Below, piece by piece: positions 26,361 through 36,329 of a stretch of DNA of 64,000 nucleotides. The notes under the pieces are model-generated. The model saw nothing but the letters and a program-made list of their open reading frames with translations, was not told the DNA's origin and did not search any database. Origin of the DNA: Thiohalomonas sp041685045 (GTDB taxonomy: Bacteria > Pseudomonadota > Gammaproteobacteria > Thiohalomonadales > Thiohalomonadaceae); contig JAWLGP010000002.1 in the NCBI GenBank assembly GCA_041685045.1, forward strand, positions 227,846 through 291,845. Reading direction: 5' to 3'. The translations under genes were made by a program, and so were the position numbers. Position 1 is the stretch's first letter; every line of letters begins with the position of its first letter.

Positions 26361-27263
26361 ATGAGAACGGCGAAACTGGCATTGATTGCCATCATCGGCA
26401 CGGTGCTGTCGGCGTGTGCTACCGGTCCGTCCACCCGCACGACCACGACTGCCTTCGATGAGTTCTACGACGGCGAGTCCGAAACCACCTATGCCACCCA
26501 ACTGCCGGCCGTTGACGCCAAGGAGGCGCTGCTGCGGGGTGACAAGGCGTTGCAGCAGGGCGACGCCGATCTTGCGCTGTTCCAGTACGTCCGTGCGCTG
26601 AAGCTGGACCCCACGAGTGCCGACGCCTTTTACCGGGTGGGCAATGTTCATCTCGAGAAGCAGCGCCATGACCTGGCGGAGAAGGCGTTTCGCTTCGGGC
26701 TGGCGAACGACAAGGAGCATGCGGGGATCCACGAAGGATTGGGTCTGACGTTGTTGCACCAGCGCCGTTACGAGGAGGCCCGCGCTCAGCTGGAGAGCGC
26801 GGTTCGCCTCGAAATCCGCCGCTGGCGTGCCCACAATGCGCTCGGTGTTTTGTCCGACCTGCGTCAGGATTACGTCGCTGCCGGTTATTCGTATGACACC
26901 GCGTTGCGCATCGTTCCCGATTCGCCGCTGGTCCACAACAACAAGGGCTACTCCGCCTATCTGGCCGGCGAGCACGAGAAGGCGATTGAGCACTTACGTC
27001 GGGCGGTCGCCAAAGGTCCGCAGTATCAGCAGGCGTGGCGCAACCTCGGCCTGGTTTATGCGAAGACGGGCGAGTACGACCGCGCCCTGGAGGCCTTCGA
27101 GCGGGTGGTCGACAAGCCGGTGGCGTACAACAACGTCGGCTTCATCTGCCTGCATGAGGGCAACTACGCGGATGCGGAGCGCTTCCTGCAAAAGGCGATC
27201 GAACTGGCGCCGAAATACTACGACACGGCGCATGAGAATCTGGCGAAGTTGAAGCAGGAATAG
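26361..27263 (+). CDS. tadD: TPR lipoprotein TadD
   Basis: A 300-residue lipoprotein (lipobox VLSACATGP near residue 20) built largely of tetratricopeptide repeats: ALLRGDKALQQGDADLALFQYVRALKLDPTSADAFYRVGNV, then four or five further units ending with AERFLQKAIELAPKYYDTAHENL. TadD acts in the periplasm with the secretin, analogous to PilF/PilW. Ribosome site AGGGAGAG lies before the ATG. It is the last gene of the locus; a GC hairpin follows. Confidence 0.92.
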   Translation: MRTAKLALIAIIGTVLSACATGPSTRTTTTAFDEFYDGESETTYATQLPAVDAKEALLRGDKALQQGDADLALFQYVRALKLDPTSADAFYRVGNVHLEKQRHDLAEKAFRFGLANDKEHAGIHEGLGLTLLHQRRYEEARAQLESAVRLEIRRWRAHNALGVLSDLRQDYVAAGYSYDTALRIVPDSPLVHNNKGYSAYLAGEHEKAIEHLRRAVAKGPQYQQAWRNLGLVYAKTGEYDRALEAFERVVDKPVAYNNVGFICLHEGNYADAERFLQKAIELAPKYYDTAHENLAKLKQE

Positions 27264-27271
27264 AGGGAATT

Positions 27272-27301
27272 CGGGCGGGCCGGGATCCCCGTACCCGCCC
27301 G
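27272..27301 (+). terminator. Hairpin after tadD
   Basis: CGGGCGGG (27272-27279) pairs with CCCGCCCG (27294-27301) across a 14-base interval that itself contains a short GGGGATCCC-like pairing. No T-tract follows, so it is a probable but unproven end of the Tad transcript. Confidence 0.45.
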
Positions 27302-27334
27302 GACAAAGTCAGAGCAAAATACTAAACTACCGAC

Positions 27335-27526
27335 ATGGAATCGAGAGTCGACATGGAGGTCGAACCGCTCCCAAACCGCCCCATCGAACAGAGCGCCTCG
27401 CCCGAGCCGGTCAGGCAGGCGCGGCGGCTCCACCGCCAACCGGTGTTCGAGTTCGGCAGGCTGCGGGTGAGGGACGAACAGGTGCACCGGCTGCTGCTGA
27501 AGGCCGGTGCGGGGGGGAGTTATTGA
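27335..27526 (+). CDS. Small open frame of uncertain reality
   Basis: A 63-residue frame starting MESRVDMEVEPLPNR, rich in Arg and Glu, with no signal peptide, membrane helix or recognised motif. No convincing ribosome site precedes either Met. It lies in the gap between the Tad locus and tamB, just before a repeat cluster. It may be a spurious frame in high-GC DNA. Confidence 0.2.
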   Translation: MESRVDMEVEPLPNRPIEQSASPEPVRQARRLHRQPVFEFGRLRVRDEQVHRLLLKAGAGGSY

Positions 27527-27553
27527 AGCTGGGGCGTTCTGCTGGGGGGGGTG

Positions 27554-27833
27554 TTATTCAACAGGATTAACAGGATTTTTCAGGATTAACAGGATAAAAG
27601 CGTGTTTTTTTTGTAACTGCTCGGCCGGGTACGCTCTTTGTGTCCCGCGCCGACACAAGGCATCCGTCTTCCCCGCGAAGGCGGGGATCCATTGACGGTT
27701 CCCTGGATTCCCGCCGAAGCCTGCCCTCGAATTTTTTCATCGGGGGCGGGAATGACGGAGGGCGGGTAGTCACGGGTTGTTTTGCCTTCATCCCTCCTGT
27801 CAATCCTGAAACATCCTGTTAATCCTGTTGAAT
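27554..27833. repeat. Inverted AGGATTAAC-type repeat pair enclosing an ATTCCCGC-type repeat
   Basis: The left arm 27554-27594 is made of AGGATTAAC/AGGATTTTTC words; the right arm 27796-27833 is its inverse (TCCTGTTAATCCTG). Between them, 27661-27765 holds a second palindromic family with CCCCGCGAAGGCGGGGATCC, GGATTCCCGCC and GGCGGGAATGACGG. The same arms recur at 35439-35650 and 42540-42690. This accounts for most of the 27264-27845 gap; no gene is seen in it. Confidence 0.85.
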
Positions 27834-27845
27834 TGTTCTCCTCAC

Positions 27846-30800
27846 TCACCGCTCGATCGTAAACAGCAAATCCGTCGAACTGTACTCGCCGGACTCGGCC
27901 TCCAGGGTCCAGTTCTTGCCGAGTTCGTAGCGGATGCGAATGCGGTTGACGGTCTCGGCGAAGCCGACCGCGTACTGCAGGTAGAGGCGGGGTGAGAGGT
28001 GGGTGCCAAGCACCAGTGCCGATTCCTGGGCATCTCCGCCGCCCTCGATGGCAACCTCTTCTATGCCGAACTCGTCGGCCAGGCGCCGGGCGATGGTATT
28101 GCCGCCTTTCAGCCCCAGCGAAAGGGCGGCCCGGTAGAGCAGATCCCCTTCCTGTTCGGTCGCGCCGGAGAGGGGACGTCCGATAAGCAGGTAGGCGAGG
28201 GCATCGCTCTCCTCCATCGGCGGCTGGGAGAAGAGTTCCAGCTCCGGCGCCTGTAGCCGCCCGCGCACCAGGATGCCGACCGTCACATCGTCCACCTCGC
28301 GCACGGCGCGGATATTGAGGGCGGGATCGGTGATCGGGGTGCCGGTGTAGATCAGGCGCCCCTCTTCGACTGTCAGTTCCTGGCCATAGGCCTCGTAGCG
28401 ACCCTCCCGTACCATCAACGCCCCCTGCCCCAGGGCGATTCGGCCCGGTTCTTCGCTGATCGCCAGTTCACCCTCCAGACGGCCGTTGAAGCCGTAGCCA
28501 CTCAGGGTCACCGCATCGCCGAGGATCAGCGTGACCTGGGAATGAATGTTCCAGCCGCCATTGGACGGCTGCTCCGTGCCGACAATCACCACATCAGGGG
28601 AGCGGCGCACCCCGTCACCGCCGAATTCGGGCAGCCGAATGTCGGCGCGGTCGATCCGGATCTGACCCTCCAGACGCAGGTCATAAGGCGCGGCCACGAT
28701 ATGCAGGTCCGGCGTGACGAACACCTGTGCCTTCGGAATGCGCATGACCTCGAACTCCTTGCCGCTGATCTGCGCTTCCATGGTCCAGTCGCGCGGGCTA
28801 CCGGCCAGGTAGCCGCTCAAACGGATCCGCCCGGCACCGGATCGGGCACTGCCGGTCAGCTCGAAGCGGTCGGCATCCTCGGTTCTCGCGGTCAGGCTGA
28901 CCGCCTGCAACTGGATGCCGGCCGGAAGCACCAGTACCGAACCCCGCACCAGGCGGGCCGTACCGCGCAACACCGGCTCGCCCAGCCGGCCGCCGACCTT
29001 CAGGTCGACACGGACCCGACCTTCCGGGTTGATCAGGTCCGGGACCAGCACCGTGATCCAGTCGAGCCGTTCGACTGTGGCTTCGATGGCACCGCTGATG
29101 GCGGTGTCGGCACCCGGGGGCCAGGTCGGGGTGGCGATGTGCGCCATCAGGTGGGCATCCTCGCCGCTGGTTGCCCTCAGGCTGGCGCGCAGCCCCTCGG
29201 CCGTGGCGTTTGCCGCCAGTTCGAGATGTTCCAGGGGGATGGCGATGGGCCGGTCGGCGCCCAGATAACGCAGTCCCGCCTCTTCTGCGACCGCCGAGAG
29301 CCGCAGCTGGTGGCGTGCGGGTCCGAGCCGGGCGTCGGCATCGACACGGCCGGACACGCGGATGTCGCTGCCGATCAGAAACGGCTCGATGGCGTCGAGC
29401 GGAAATGCGGTCAGCTTCAGATCGCCCCGGGGCGGCTGTTCCGCTGCCTGGTTGAACGACAGACAGGCGGAAGAGCCATCGGCCGCCCAACAGACGCGAT
29501 CGAGACTGACCGCTCCCGCGGCCACCGACAGCGTGGTCGGCGCCTGTTGCGACCAGGTGGCCGGGGGCAGCCCGCTAATGCGCCCGTTGTGCAGTCGGCC
29601 CCGCCACTGCCCGTCGGCAAAGCTGCCGTCGGCCTGGATGCGGGCGCGGTGCCGGTCGGTGCGGGCATCGAAGGCCAGCCGATGTTCGCCGGGCAGGCCA
29701 TCGCCGGTCAGTTCCACCCGTTCCAGGCGCTGACCCATCGGGGGCTCGACGCCTTGGGCGGTCAGGGATACCTGGCTGCGGCGCTGACCGGTCAGATCCA
29801 CGTCCACGGCGAGGCGCGCGTCGGCCAGCCGGGTGTCGCCAACGCGCAGGTTCCGCGCGTTGCCGGAGGCATCGACCGTCAGGGCTTCGGGGGGCCCCGC
29901 CAGTTTCCCGCTCAGGCCGATCTGTCCGCCAAGCTGCGGATGCAGGCGGGCCAGTTCGTCGGCACGGAGTTGCCAGTCCAGGTGCCACTCGGCGCCGAAG
30001 CGGCCATTGGCGGAGGCTCGGGCGGAGCCGACCCGTAACTGCGCCTTGGGCAGGATCAAGGCGCCGCCACTCAGTTCGGCCACGGCTCCCCCGGAAACCG
30101 CTTGTCCCCGCAGCTGCCCGCGCAGCTGATCCAGCTCCAGACGCGCGCGGTAGCCCTCGGGCGTCGGACCGCCCCGTCCGCTCAACGCAAATCCGAGCCG
30201 CCCGTGCAGTTCCGGTTCCAGGTGCGCCGGATCCAGTCCCTCCGCGCTCAGGCGCAGCTGCCAGTCGAGATCCGGTGCCCAGGCGATCTCACCGCTGCCG
30301 CTGACGCTGCCGTCCAGCCATTCGGCGGTTACTGAATCGAGGTGCAGCCGGTTCGGATCCCCATGGGCGAGGGCCCCAATCCGGGTTGGCGGCACCGCTG
30401 GCGGATGCAGGATGGCCGCCCCCTCCAGTCGATAGTCCGCGAGCGCCCCGGTCACCAGCAACCGGCCCTCCGGGCTGCTCAGCGTCGGATCCGTGAATGG
30501 CCAGCCGAGGGCCTGCCACTCGATGGCGGCGGTGATATTCCCCAACGTTCCGTTGCGCCATTCGCCCTGACCGTTCACCATCAGTTCCGCTGGACCTTCC
30601 GCCTGGTCGGCACGCAAATGGTCGAGCTGCCATCGTCCGTCGGCGTGCGCTACAGCGAACGTGGTCTGCCAGGGCCCGAACTCGGGATCGCCGACCCGGA
30701 GGGTCCCTTCACTCCGGAAGCGGGCCGCGCTCCCTTCGGCCCGAACCTCGCCGGCGAGGGTGAGCGGTCGCCATTCGGTGCGCAACTGGTCCAGCCGCAG

Positions 30801-31580
30801 GCCGTCGCTGTTCAGCAACAGCTGCCATTGCGGTTCGGCCTTTCCCTGCCACTCCAAGCTTGCCCGCAAGTGGGCGTCGACCGGTGCCGTGAGCCGCTGT
30901 TCCAGGCGCGGATGCCCGACCTGACCGGCCACCGTACCCTGTCCTCGCAGCGGTGCATGCAGCGTCGGCAGCTCCAGGCGCCAGCGGATGTCGAGTGCGA
31001 CCGGCGCGTCGGCACCGTTGCCGATCTCCCCGGAGGTTTCGACCCGGCCCCAGGGGCCTTCGGCGCGCAGTTGGTCCAGGTGCAGACCGCGCCGGTCGAG
31101 GGTGGCGGCGCCGTGGATGGCCGCGAACTGCACCAACTCGTTCGTGCCACGCTCGATGCTCAGCTGCTCCACCCGCAATTGCGCCAGTCGGACCGGCAGG
31201 GGCACGGGGATCCCCTCGAAGTTCAGCGGCTCGCCATCCGGAGGAGGGGCGGTGTCCTGTCGGAGGCGCACCGTGGCCGGCCCGGCAGTCACCTGCTGGA
31301 AATGCAGACGGCCGACAAGCAGTCGCAGCGGCGACCAGTTCACCGTCAGCTGGTCGACCCTCACGGTGGCCGCTTCGGTGGTGACCCACAGCTCGCGGAT
31401 CTCCACCGTCCCGGCGAGACGGCCCTGCACCGAGGCGGCCTCAAATCGCTCATCGGTGGCGGTGCTGGCCTGGTGCCACGCCCAGCGCAGACCGGCTTCG
31501 GTACCCAACAACCAAGCCGCTGCGGCCGACAGCAGCAGCGCCAGGGTAATAACGGCGACTGCGAGGCGGTGGCGCTTCAC
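27846..31580 (-). CDS. tamB: Translocation and assembly module protein TamB
   Basis: A 1244-residue inner-membrane-anchored, mostly beta-helical periplasmic protein that works with TamA in moving phospholipids or outer-membrane proteins across the envelope. The N-terminal helix (RLAVAVITLALLLSAAAAWLLG) is followed by repeating AsmA-like segments (LRAEGSAARFRSEGTLRVG) and the C-terminal DUF490/TamB domain with QVTLILGDAVTLSGYGFNGRLEG and LAYLLIGRPLSGATEQEG. The GTG at 31580 is chosen because it overlaps the tamA stop (GTGA); the frame continuing upstream to 32219 lies inside tamA. Length is close to E. coli TamB (1259). Confidence 0.94.
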   Translation of the reverse strand: MKRHRLAVAVITLALLLSAAAAWLLGTEAGLRWAWHQASTATDERFEAASVQGRLAGTVEIRELWVTTEAATVRVDQLTVNWSPLRLLVGRLHFQQVTAGPATVRLRQDTAPPPDGEPLNFEGIPVPLPVRLAQLRVEQLSIERGTNELVQFAAIHGAATLDRRGLHLDQLRAEGPWGRVETSGEIGNGADAPVALDIRWRLELPTLHAPLRGQGTVAGQVGHPRLEQRLTAPVDAHLRASLEWQGKAEPQWQLLLNSDGLRLDQLRTEWRPLTLAGEVRAEGSAARFRSEGTLRVGDPEFGPWQTTFAVAHADGRWQLDHLRADQAEGPAELMVNGQGEWRNGTLGNITAAIEWQALGWPFTDPTLSSPEGRLLVTGALADYRLEGAAILHPPAVPPTRIGALAHGDPNRLHLDSVTAEWLDGSVSGSGEIAWAPDLDWQLRLSAEGLDPAHLEPELHGRLGFALSGRGGPTPEGYRARLELDQLRGQLRGQAVSGGAVAELSGGALILPKAQLRVGSARASANGRFGAEWHLDWQLRADELARLHPQLGGQIGLSGKLAGPPEALTVDASGNARNLRVGDTRLADARLAVDVDLTGQRRSQVSLTAQGVEPPMGQRLERVELTGDGLPGEHRLAFDARTDRHRARIQADGSFADGQWRGRLHNGRISGLPPATWSQQAPTTLSVAAGAVSLDRVCWAADGSSACLSFNQAAEQPPRGDLKLTAFPLDAIEPFLIGSDIRVSGRVDADARLGPARHQLRLSAVAEEAGLRYLGADRPIAIPLEHLELAANATAEGLRASLRATSGEDAHLMAHIATPTWPPGADTAISGAIEATVERLDWITVLVPDLINPEGRVRVDLKVGGRLGEPVLRGTARLVRGSVLVLPAGIQLQAVSLTARTEDADRFELTGSARSGAGRIRLSGYLAGSPRDWTMEAQISGKEFEVMRIPKAQVFVTPDLHIVAAPYDLRLEGQIRIDRADIRLPEFGGDGVRRSPDVVIVGTEQPSNGGWNIHSQVTLILGDAVTLSGYGFNGRLEGELAISEEPGRIALGQGALMVREGRYEAYGQELTVEEGRLIYTGTPITDPALNIRAVREVDDVTVGILVRGRLQAPELELFSQPPMEESDALAYLLIGRPLSGATEQEGDLLYRAALSLGLKGGNTIARRLADEFGIEEVAIEGGGDAQESALVLGTHLSPRLYLQYAVGFAETVNRIRIRYELGKNWTLEAESGEYSSTDLLFTIER

Positions 31581-33304
31581 AGTTCGGGCCCGATGGTCAG
31601 GTGCAGACGCCAGGAGCGCTCCGGGTCGGTGATCGCCCGGGCCAGGTCCGCGCGGATCAGTCCGAACGGCAGTTTGTAGCGGACACCGAAGCCGGTTCCC
31701 TGTGCCAGCTCGAAATCGGAGGTGGAGTTGAAGGCATTGCCCTGGTCGACAAAAACCGCTGCTCCCCAGTTTCCCCAGAAGTAGTCGTATTCCACGCTGC
31801 CGACCAACAGATGCTTGCCGCCGACCACCTGTCCGTTTTCCAGCGGTCCCAGCGATTGGTAGGGATAACCGCGCACACTCTCGTCGCCGCCGGCGAAGAA
31901 ACGCAGCGAAACCGGCAGTTGGCTGAAGTCGGAGGTTTTGGTGGCGCCGGCCTGCACGCGGGTGATGAGGCGCCCGCCATTGGCGGTGGTGACGTGCTTG
32001 AAGCGCAACAGTCCCTGCAGCATGTCGGTCGAAGAGAGCATCGCCTCGGACGCCCCCTTGAGCGAAAGCGCCAGCCGCCAGCCGTGCCGCGGTAGCAGTC
32101 GGTCGGACGCGACCACCCGCTGGAAACCGATGCCGGGGACCAGCATGCGCGAGCGTTCGTCGGTGCTGGCGACCTGGAACGACTCCTCCTCGTAATTCAA
32201 CGCCAGGGTACGCAGCCACCCACCCGTCAGGTGGGTCATGGAGACCCCGACCAGACTGGTTTCACGCGAGGTGGTGTCCGTCTCCTCATCGGTCCAGTCG
32301 CCGGTGAAACCGAGGAAGTCGGTGGAGGGTTCGTCCAGCGGAATCCGGTAGCGGAATGTCGCTTCGGTCAGGATCTCCGATACGGTCAGTTCACTGCCGA
32401 AACGGTGGCCACGGGTATTGACCCACCGCCGTTCCACACCCACGGTGGTGCGCGGGCCGGTATCGGTCCCGTAACCGAGACCCAGGGTATAACGGGTACG
32501 CTCCTGCATCTCCGCATCGACCTCGACGGGGACACGCTGTTCCCGTGCGGCTTCCGGTCGCGGCTCGACGATGACCCGTTCGAAATAGTCGCTATCGGCA
32601 AGGCGGCGCTGCAACGCCAGCAGCAGGTCGCTGTCGAACGGATCGCCCGGTTCGAATGGCCGATAGCGCTCCAGCAGCGACTCTCGAAGCGGGATCGCCT
32701 CCGGAAAGGAGACGGTCCCGAACTGGTAGCGGGGGCCGCTGTCGAGGAGGAGGGTCACGGCCGCCCGGTTGCGGTTCGGGTCCACGGCAATCCGATGTTC
32801 GCGGAGCAGGGCATCGAAGTAGCCGCGGTTGCGGGCGATGCGCAGCAGTTCCGCCTTCGCCTCCTCGTAGGGGGCGTGCCGGAGCACCTCGCCGGCCTGC
32901 AGGGGAAAGCGGTTACGCCAGTCGACGAACGCCTCGTCATCGGCGCCCTCGCCGCGGATGGCGAGATCGACCTGATCGATCGTGACCGGTGCCCCCGGCG
33001 TGACGACGTAAGTGGCCTGCCAGACCCCCTCCTGTCGGGAGAGATCGGCACTGACCCGGACGTTGTAGTAGCCGAACGGTTGCAAGGCCTCCCGGATCTC
33101 GCGTGGTGCCCGGGCGTTCAGCAGCTTGATGCGCTCGGGAGTCAGCAGTGGGTGCCCCTGCTCGCTGACCAGGGAGAGGCGGGAGCGCACGGTGTCGTGC
33201 ATCTCGCCCTCAATCCCCTGCACTGAGACGCGGAGCTCCGCCGCCGTTGTCGGAGCAACGACTGCGAGCAGCAACAGGCAGAGCACAAATCCGTGTGGTC
33301 GCAT
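31577..33304 (-). CDS. tamA: Omp85-family outer-membrane protein TamA
   Basis: A 575-residue Omp85 protein. Signal peptide in residues 1-22 (LCLLLLAVVAPTTAA), three POTRA domains over about 23-260 (VQGIEGEMHDTVRSRLSL; TIDQVDLAIRGEGADD; YQFGTVSFPEAIPL), then a 16-strand barrel. The barrel has the loop-6 type motif RFFAGGDESVRGYPYQSLG (with the usual VRGY) and terminates in LHLTIGPEL. Its stop overlaps the tamB start by three bases, as in a coupled operon. Divergent from the kinase gene at 33455. Confidence 0.95.
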   Translation of the reverse strand: MRPHGFVLCLLLLAVVAPTTAAELRVSVQGIEGEMHDTVRSRLSLVSEQGHPLLTPERIKLLNARAPREIREALQPFGYYNVRVSADLSRQEGVWQATYVVTPGAPVTIDQVDLAIRGEGADDEAFVDWRNRFPLQAGEVLRHAPYEEAKAELLRIARNRGYFDALLREHRIAVDPNRNRAAVTLLLDSGPRYQFGTVSFPEAIPLRESLLERYRPFEPGDPFDSDLLLALQRRLADSDYFERVIVEPRPEAAREQRVPVEVDAEMQERTRYTLGLGYGTDTGPRTTVGVERRWVNTRGHRFGSELTVSEILTEATFRYRIPLDEPSTDFLGFTGDWTDEETDTTSRETSLVGVSMTHLTGGWLRTLALNYEEESFQVASTDERSRMLVPGIGFQRVVASDRLLPRHGWRLALSLKGASEAMLSSTDMLQGLLRFKHVTTANGGRLITRVQAGATKTSDFSQLPVSLRFFAGGDESVRGYPYQSLGPLENGQVVGGKHLLVGSVEYDYFWGNWGAAVFVDQGNAFNSTSDFELAQGTGFGVRYKLPFGLIRADLARAITDPERSWRLHLTIGPEL

Positions 33305-33454
33305 CGGGCGTAGAGGGCGGGCGTGGGCAGACAGACGGCAAGTAGCCGTAAAACTACACTCTTTAGCGTAGCCGGCGCCAGCCGCGACGGCAGGGACTCT
33401 TGTCAGGCACGAAACGATGTTCTCAAGTGACCTCGCTTACAAGAGCTCCGGATT

Positions 33455-35416
33455 ATGAACTCCGGTGAGCAGACAAGCCGGTCCAGACGGTTACGTTCCG
33501 GTTTTCGCCTCGGAATCGGTCCTCGGATTGCGCTTTTTGCCGTCTTGCTGGTGACGATCACCGCATCGGTGGTCGGCGCCGTGGTCTATTCCGGGGTCAA
33601 CCGCCTGCTGGTGCAGGAGGAGATCGAGAATCTCGGCGATATTGCCGATCTCGTTGCCGTACGCCTCCAGACCCGCTTCGACGTGCTGCGCCGGGACACC
33701 CAGCTCATGGGCAACATGCCCCCGGTCGCGGCACTGGCCCGCGCGGAGCGTGGCGGCGGCGAGGACACGACGACCGTAACCGATGAGGTGGCGGAGCTGC
33801 GTATCGCCAGCATTTTCGTCGAGACGCTGCGCAGCAAGCCCACCTATTTCAAGATCCAGCTCATTCACCGCGACGGGCGGGAGCTGGTCGATGTGCAGCG
33901 CCGAATGGGCGAGATAGCGGTCATGCCGGACACGGCCCTGCGGAAGAATGAGGGCGGTTCGGCCTTCCGGCAGGGGTTGGAGTTGCTGCCCGGTGCCGTG
34001 CATCTCTCGCAAGTCGCATTCGCCCGGGAGGATGGGCGGGCCGAGCGCCCCCACCAACCGGTCATCCGCTCGTTCACGCCTGTCCATGTGGATAATGAGC
34101 TGTTCGGCGTGGTTGTGGTCAGCCTGGATTTCGACGCAGCGATGGGCGCGATTCTGGAGCGGGAACCGCAGCTCGCCGACATTCACCTGTTTGTCACCAA
34201 CAGCGAAGGCGATTATCTCTACCACCCCGACCCGCTCCAACGGTTCGGTTTCGAGTTCGGTCGGCAGTACCGTATCCAGGACGGCTATCCGGACCTGGCC
34301 CCGCTATTTCTCCCCGGTGACACCACCGTCTCGACCGTGGTTCGTGAGACCGAGGAGGACGGCAGTGTCCTTCATTTCCTCAAGGTGGAGGTGACGCCGG
34401 AGCAGCCTGAGTATTTCATTGGGCTGGCCCTTGCCGCCTCCTACCATGAACTGCTGGCCCCCTCCATCGAGGTCGGTCGTTTCAGTGCGGTGGTGTCGGT
34501 GATTCTGGTGGCCGCTGCCGCCGTTGCCGCAGTGGTCTTTGCGCGCCGGCTCACCCGGCCCATTCAGGAGCTGACCCATGCCGCCGAGAGTGTCGCCGCC
34601 GGCGACTTCGATGTCAGTCTGCCGGTGAGCGCCGGACATGAAGTCGGGCTGTTGGCCCATTCGTTCCGGACCATGGTTGATCAGGTGGAGGATCGGGGCC
34701 TGGCCGTCCAGCAGAAGGCGGCGGAGCTGGAACGGGTCAATCGTGAACTGGAGCAGTTCGTCTATGTGGTCTCGCACGATCTCAAGGCGCCCCTGCGTGC
34801 CGTGTCGAACCTGTCTACATGGCTGGAGGAAGACCTTGCCGACCGCATCGGCGGCGAGGATCGGGAGCATTTGGCGCTGCTCCGCTCGCGGGTCGAACGC
34901 ATGGACGAGTTCATCGAGGCCCTATTGGCCTTGTCGCGGGCGGGCCGGGTATGCGCCGAGCCGGAACCTGTCGATACCCATCAAATGGTCGCCGACATCG
35001 TGGCCATGCTCGAGGTCCCGCCCCGCTTCTCCATCCAGATCGCGGCCGACATGCCGCAACTGGAGACCGACCGGGTTCACCTTGCCCAGGTGTTCGGCAA
35101 CCTGCTCGGGAACGCCGTGAAGCACCATGACCGTCCCGACGGCACGGTCCGTGTCGGCTGGGTGGAGAAGGGAGACTGGTATCAGTTCGAAGTGGCCGAC
35201 GACGGCCCCGGTATCGCACCCGAGTACCAGGATCGAATTTTCCAGGTGTTCCAGACACTCAAGGCCCGCGATGAAGGCGGCAGCACCGGCATCGGGCTCG
35301 CCATCGTGAAGAAAGTGGTCGAGTCGGTCGGAGGCCGCATCTGGGTCGAATCCAGCCCGGGGCAGGGCGCGATCTTCCGCTTCACCTGGCCCAAGCGGCT
35401 GCCGGTGAATCCGTGA
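33455..35416 (+). CDS. Membrane sensor histidine kinase, orphan
   Basis: A 653-residue kinase. Membrane helix 1 lies at residues 24-48, a periplasmic Cache-like sensor at about 50-345 (FFKIQLIHRDGRELVDVQR; LADIHLFVTNSEGDYLYHPDP resembles double-Cache ligand modules), helix 2 at about 346-369, then HAMP (RRLTRPIQELTHAAESVAAGDF) and a short coiled coil. The HisKA box is FVYVVSHDLKAPLRAVSNL with His near residue 441, and the ATPase has NLLGNAVKHHD, DDGPGI and GIGLAIVKKV. No response regulator is adjacent. The single-domain regulator at 46869 is of the type that pairs with SHDLKAPLRAV kinases, but that pairing is inference. Confidence 0.9.
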   Translation: MNSGEQTSRSRRLRSGFRLGIGPRIALFAVLLVTITASVVGAVVYSGVNRLLVQEEIENLGDIADLVAVRLQTRFDVLRRDTQLMGNMPPVAALARAERGGGEDTTTVTDEVAELRIASIFVETLRSKPTYFKIQLIHRDGRELVDVQRRMGEIAVMPDTALRKNEGGSAFRQGLELLPGAVHLSQVAFAREDGRAERPHQPVIRSFTPVHVDNELFGVVVVSLDFDAAMGAILEREPQLADIHLFVTNSEGDYLYHPDPLQRFGFEFGRQYRIQDGYPDLAPLFLPGDTTVSTVVRETEEDGSVLHFLKVEVTPEQPEYFIGLALAASYHELLAPSIEVGRFSAVVSVILVAAAAVAAVVFARRLTRPIQELTHAAESVAAGDFDVSLPVSAGHEVGLLAHSFRTMVDQVEDRGLAVQQKAAELERVNRELEQFVYVVSHDLKAPLRAVSNLSTWLEEDLADRIGGEDREHLALLRSRVERMDEFIEALLALSRAGRVCAEPEPVDTHQMVADIVAMLEVPPRFSIQIAADMPQLETDRVHLAQVFGNLLGNAVKHHDRPDGTVRVGWVEKGDWYQFEVADDGPGIAPEYQDRIFQVFQTLKARDEGGSTGIGLAIVKKVVESVGGRIWVESSPGQGAIFRFTWPKRLPVNP

Positions 35417-35438
35417 TGGTCATGCGGGGCACCAATAG

Positions 35439-35650
35439 AACAGGATTGACAGGATTTTTCAGGATTAACAGGATAAAGGATGATTAAAGGCGAAGCGTTC
35501 TCAACCCACAGCAAGAACGTGTTTTCCTGTCAAATCCTGAATGCCATCCTCAAGGCTCTGCGGGAGCTGTCGGCAACTCTGACAAAACTGGAATTAGCCA
35601 CAAAGCAAAAATCCTGTCCATCCTGAGAAATCCTGTTAATCCTGTTCAAT
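35439..35650. repeat. Inverted AGGATTAAC-type repeat pair, second locus
   Basis: The left arm 35439-35474 and the right arm 35611-35650 carry the same words in opposite orientation as at 27554-27833. An extra partial arm (TCCTGTCAAATCCTG) lies at 35525-35540. It occupies most of the gap 35417-35748 between the kinase and the cytochrome b561 gene; no gene is seen there. Confidence 0.85.
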
Positions 35651-35748
35651 CAGCCGCTGCAAGTTTGCCCCCTTTTACGCCTCTTCAGCTTCAATTCAGG
35701 TCGCTTCGCTAAGGTCTTCACCATCACTTGTAGCGGAGCACACACATC

Positions 35749-36327
35749 ATGAACAGCCATCAGCAGGTCAGGGTCTGGGATCCGGCCGTCCGTTTGTTTC
35801 ACTGGGGACTGGCCGGCAGTTTTCTTGTTGCCTACGTGGTTGAGGACCACTGGCTCGATCTGCACGTGCTGGCCGGCTACACGGCATTGGCTCTGATCGC
35901 CTTTCGCCTCATCTGGGGAATGGTCGGAACCCGCCACGCCCGCTTTTCGGATTTCGTGCGGCCACCGCGTGAAGTGTTCACCTACCTGCGGGACGTGGTG
36001 AGCTTCCGCGCCCCCCATTATGTCGGGCACAACCCGGCGGGCGGCGCGATGGTTCTGGCCCTGCTGGCGCTGGTGGTGCTGACCGGTATCACCGGTCTGG
36101 CCACCTACGGCGCCCAGGAGTTCGCCGGACCGCTGGCCGGCCTGACCGCAGGGCTGGGGCACGATGGTGGCGAATTTCTGGAGGAGACCCACGAGGTATT
36201 CGCCAACCTGACTCTGCTGATGGTGTTCCTGCACCTGGCCGGTGTGGCCGTGGCCAGCCTGCAGCACCGGGAGAATCTGGTCTGGTCCATGGTGACCGGC
36301 AACAAACGCAAGCCGTCGGGAGAATAA
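35749..36327 (+). CDS. Cytochrome b561 / hydrogenase-type di-heme b subunit
   Basis: A 192-residue inner-membrane electron carrier. It starts with VRVWDPAVRLFHWGLAGSFLVAY, the classic first heme-His helix of the Ni/Fe-hydrogenase cytochrome b and b561 family, followed by LDLHVLAGYTALALIAFRLIWG. A later helix carries HEVFANLTLLMVFLHLAGV, with two more His. Four helices in total. It is two bases from the SHP-like gene, and would pass quinol electrons to the periplasmic c-type cytochromes encoded next. Confidence 0.9.
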   Translation: MNSHQQVRVWDPAVRLFHWGLAGSFLVAYVVEDHWLDLHVLAGYTALALIAFRLIWGMVGTRHARFSDFVRPPREVFTYLRDVVSFRAPHYVGHNPAGGAMVLALLALVVLTGITGLATYGAQEFAGPLAGLTAGLGHDGGEFLEETHEVFANLTLLMVFLHLAGVAVASLQHRENLVWSMVTGNKRKPSGE

Positions 36328-36329
36328 TC

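Noticed and set aside
31581..32219. N-terminal extension of tamB
   Set aside because: The extra 213 codons lie inside tamA in another frame; the GTG overlapping the tamA stop gives a normal TamB N-terminus.
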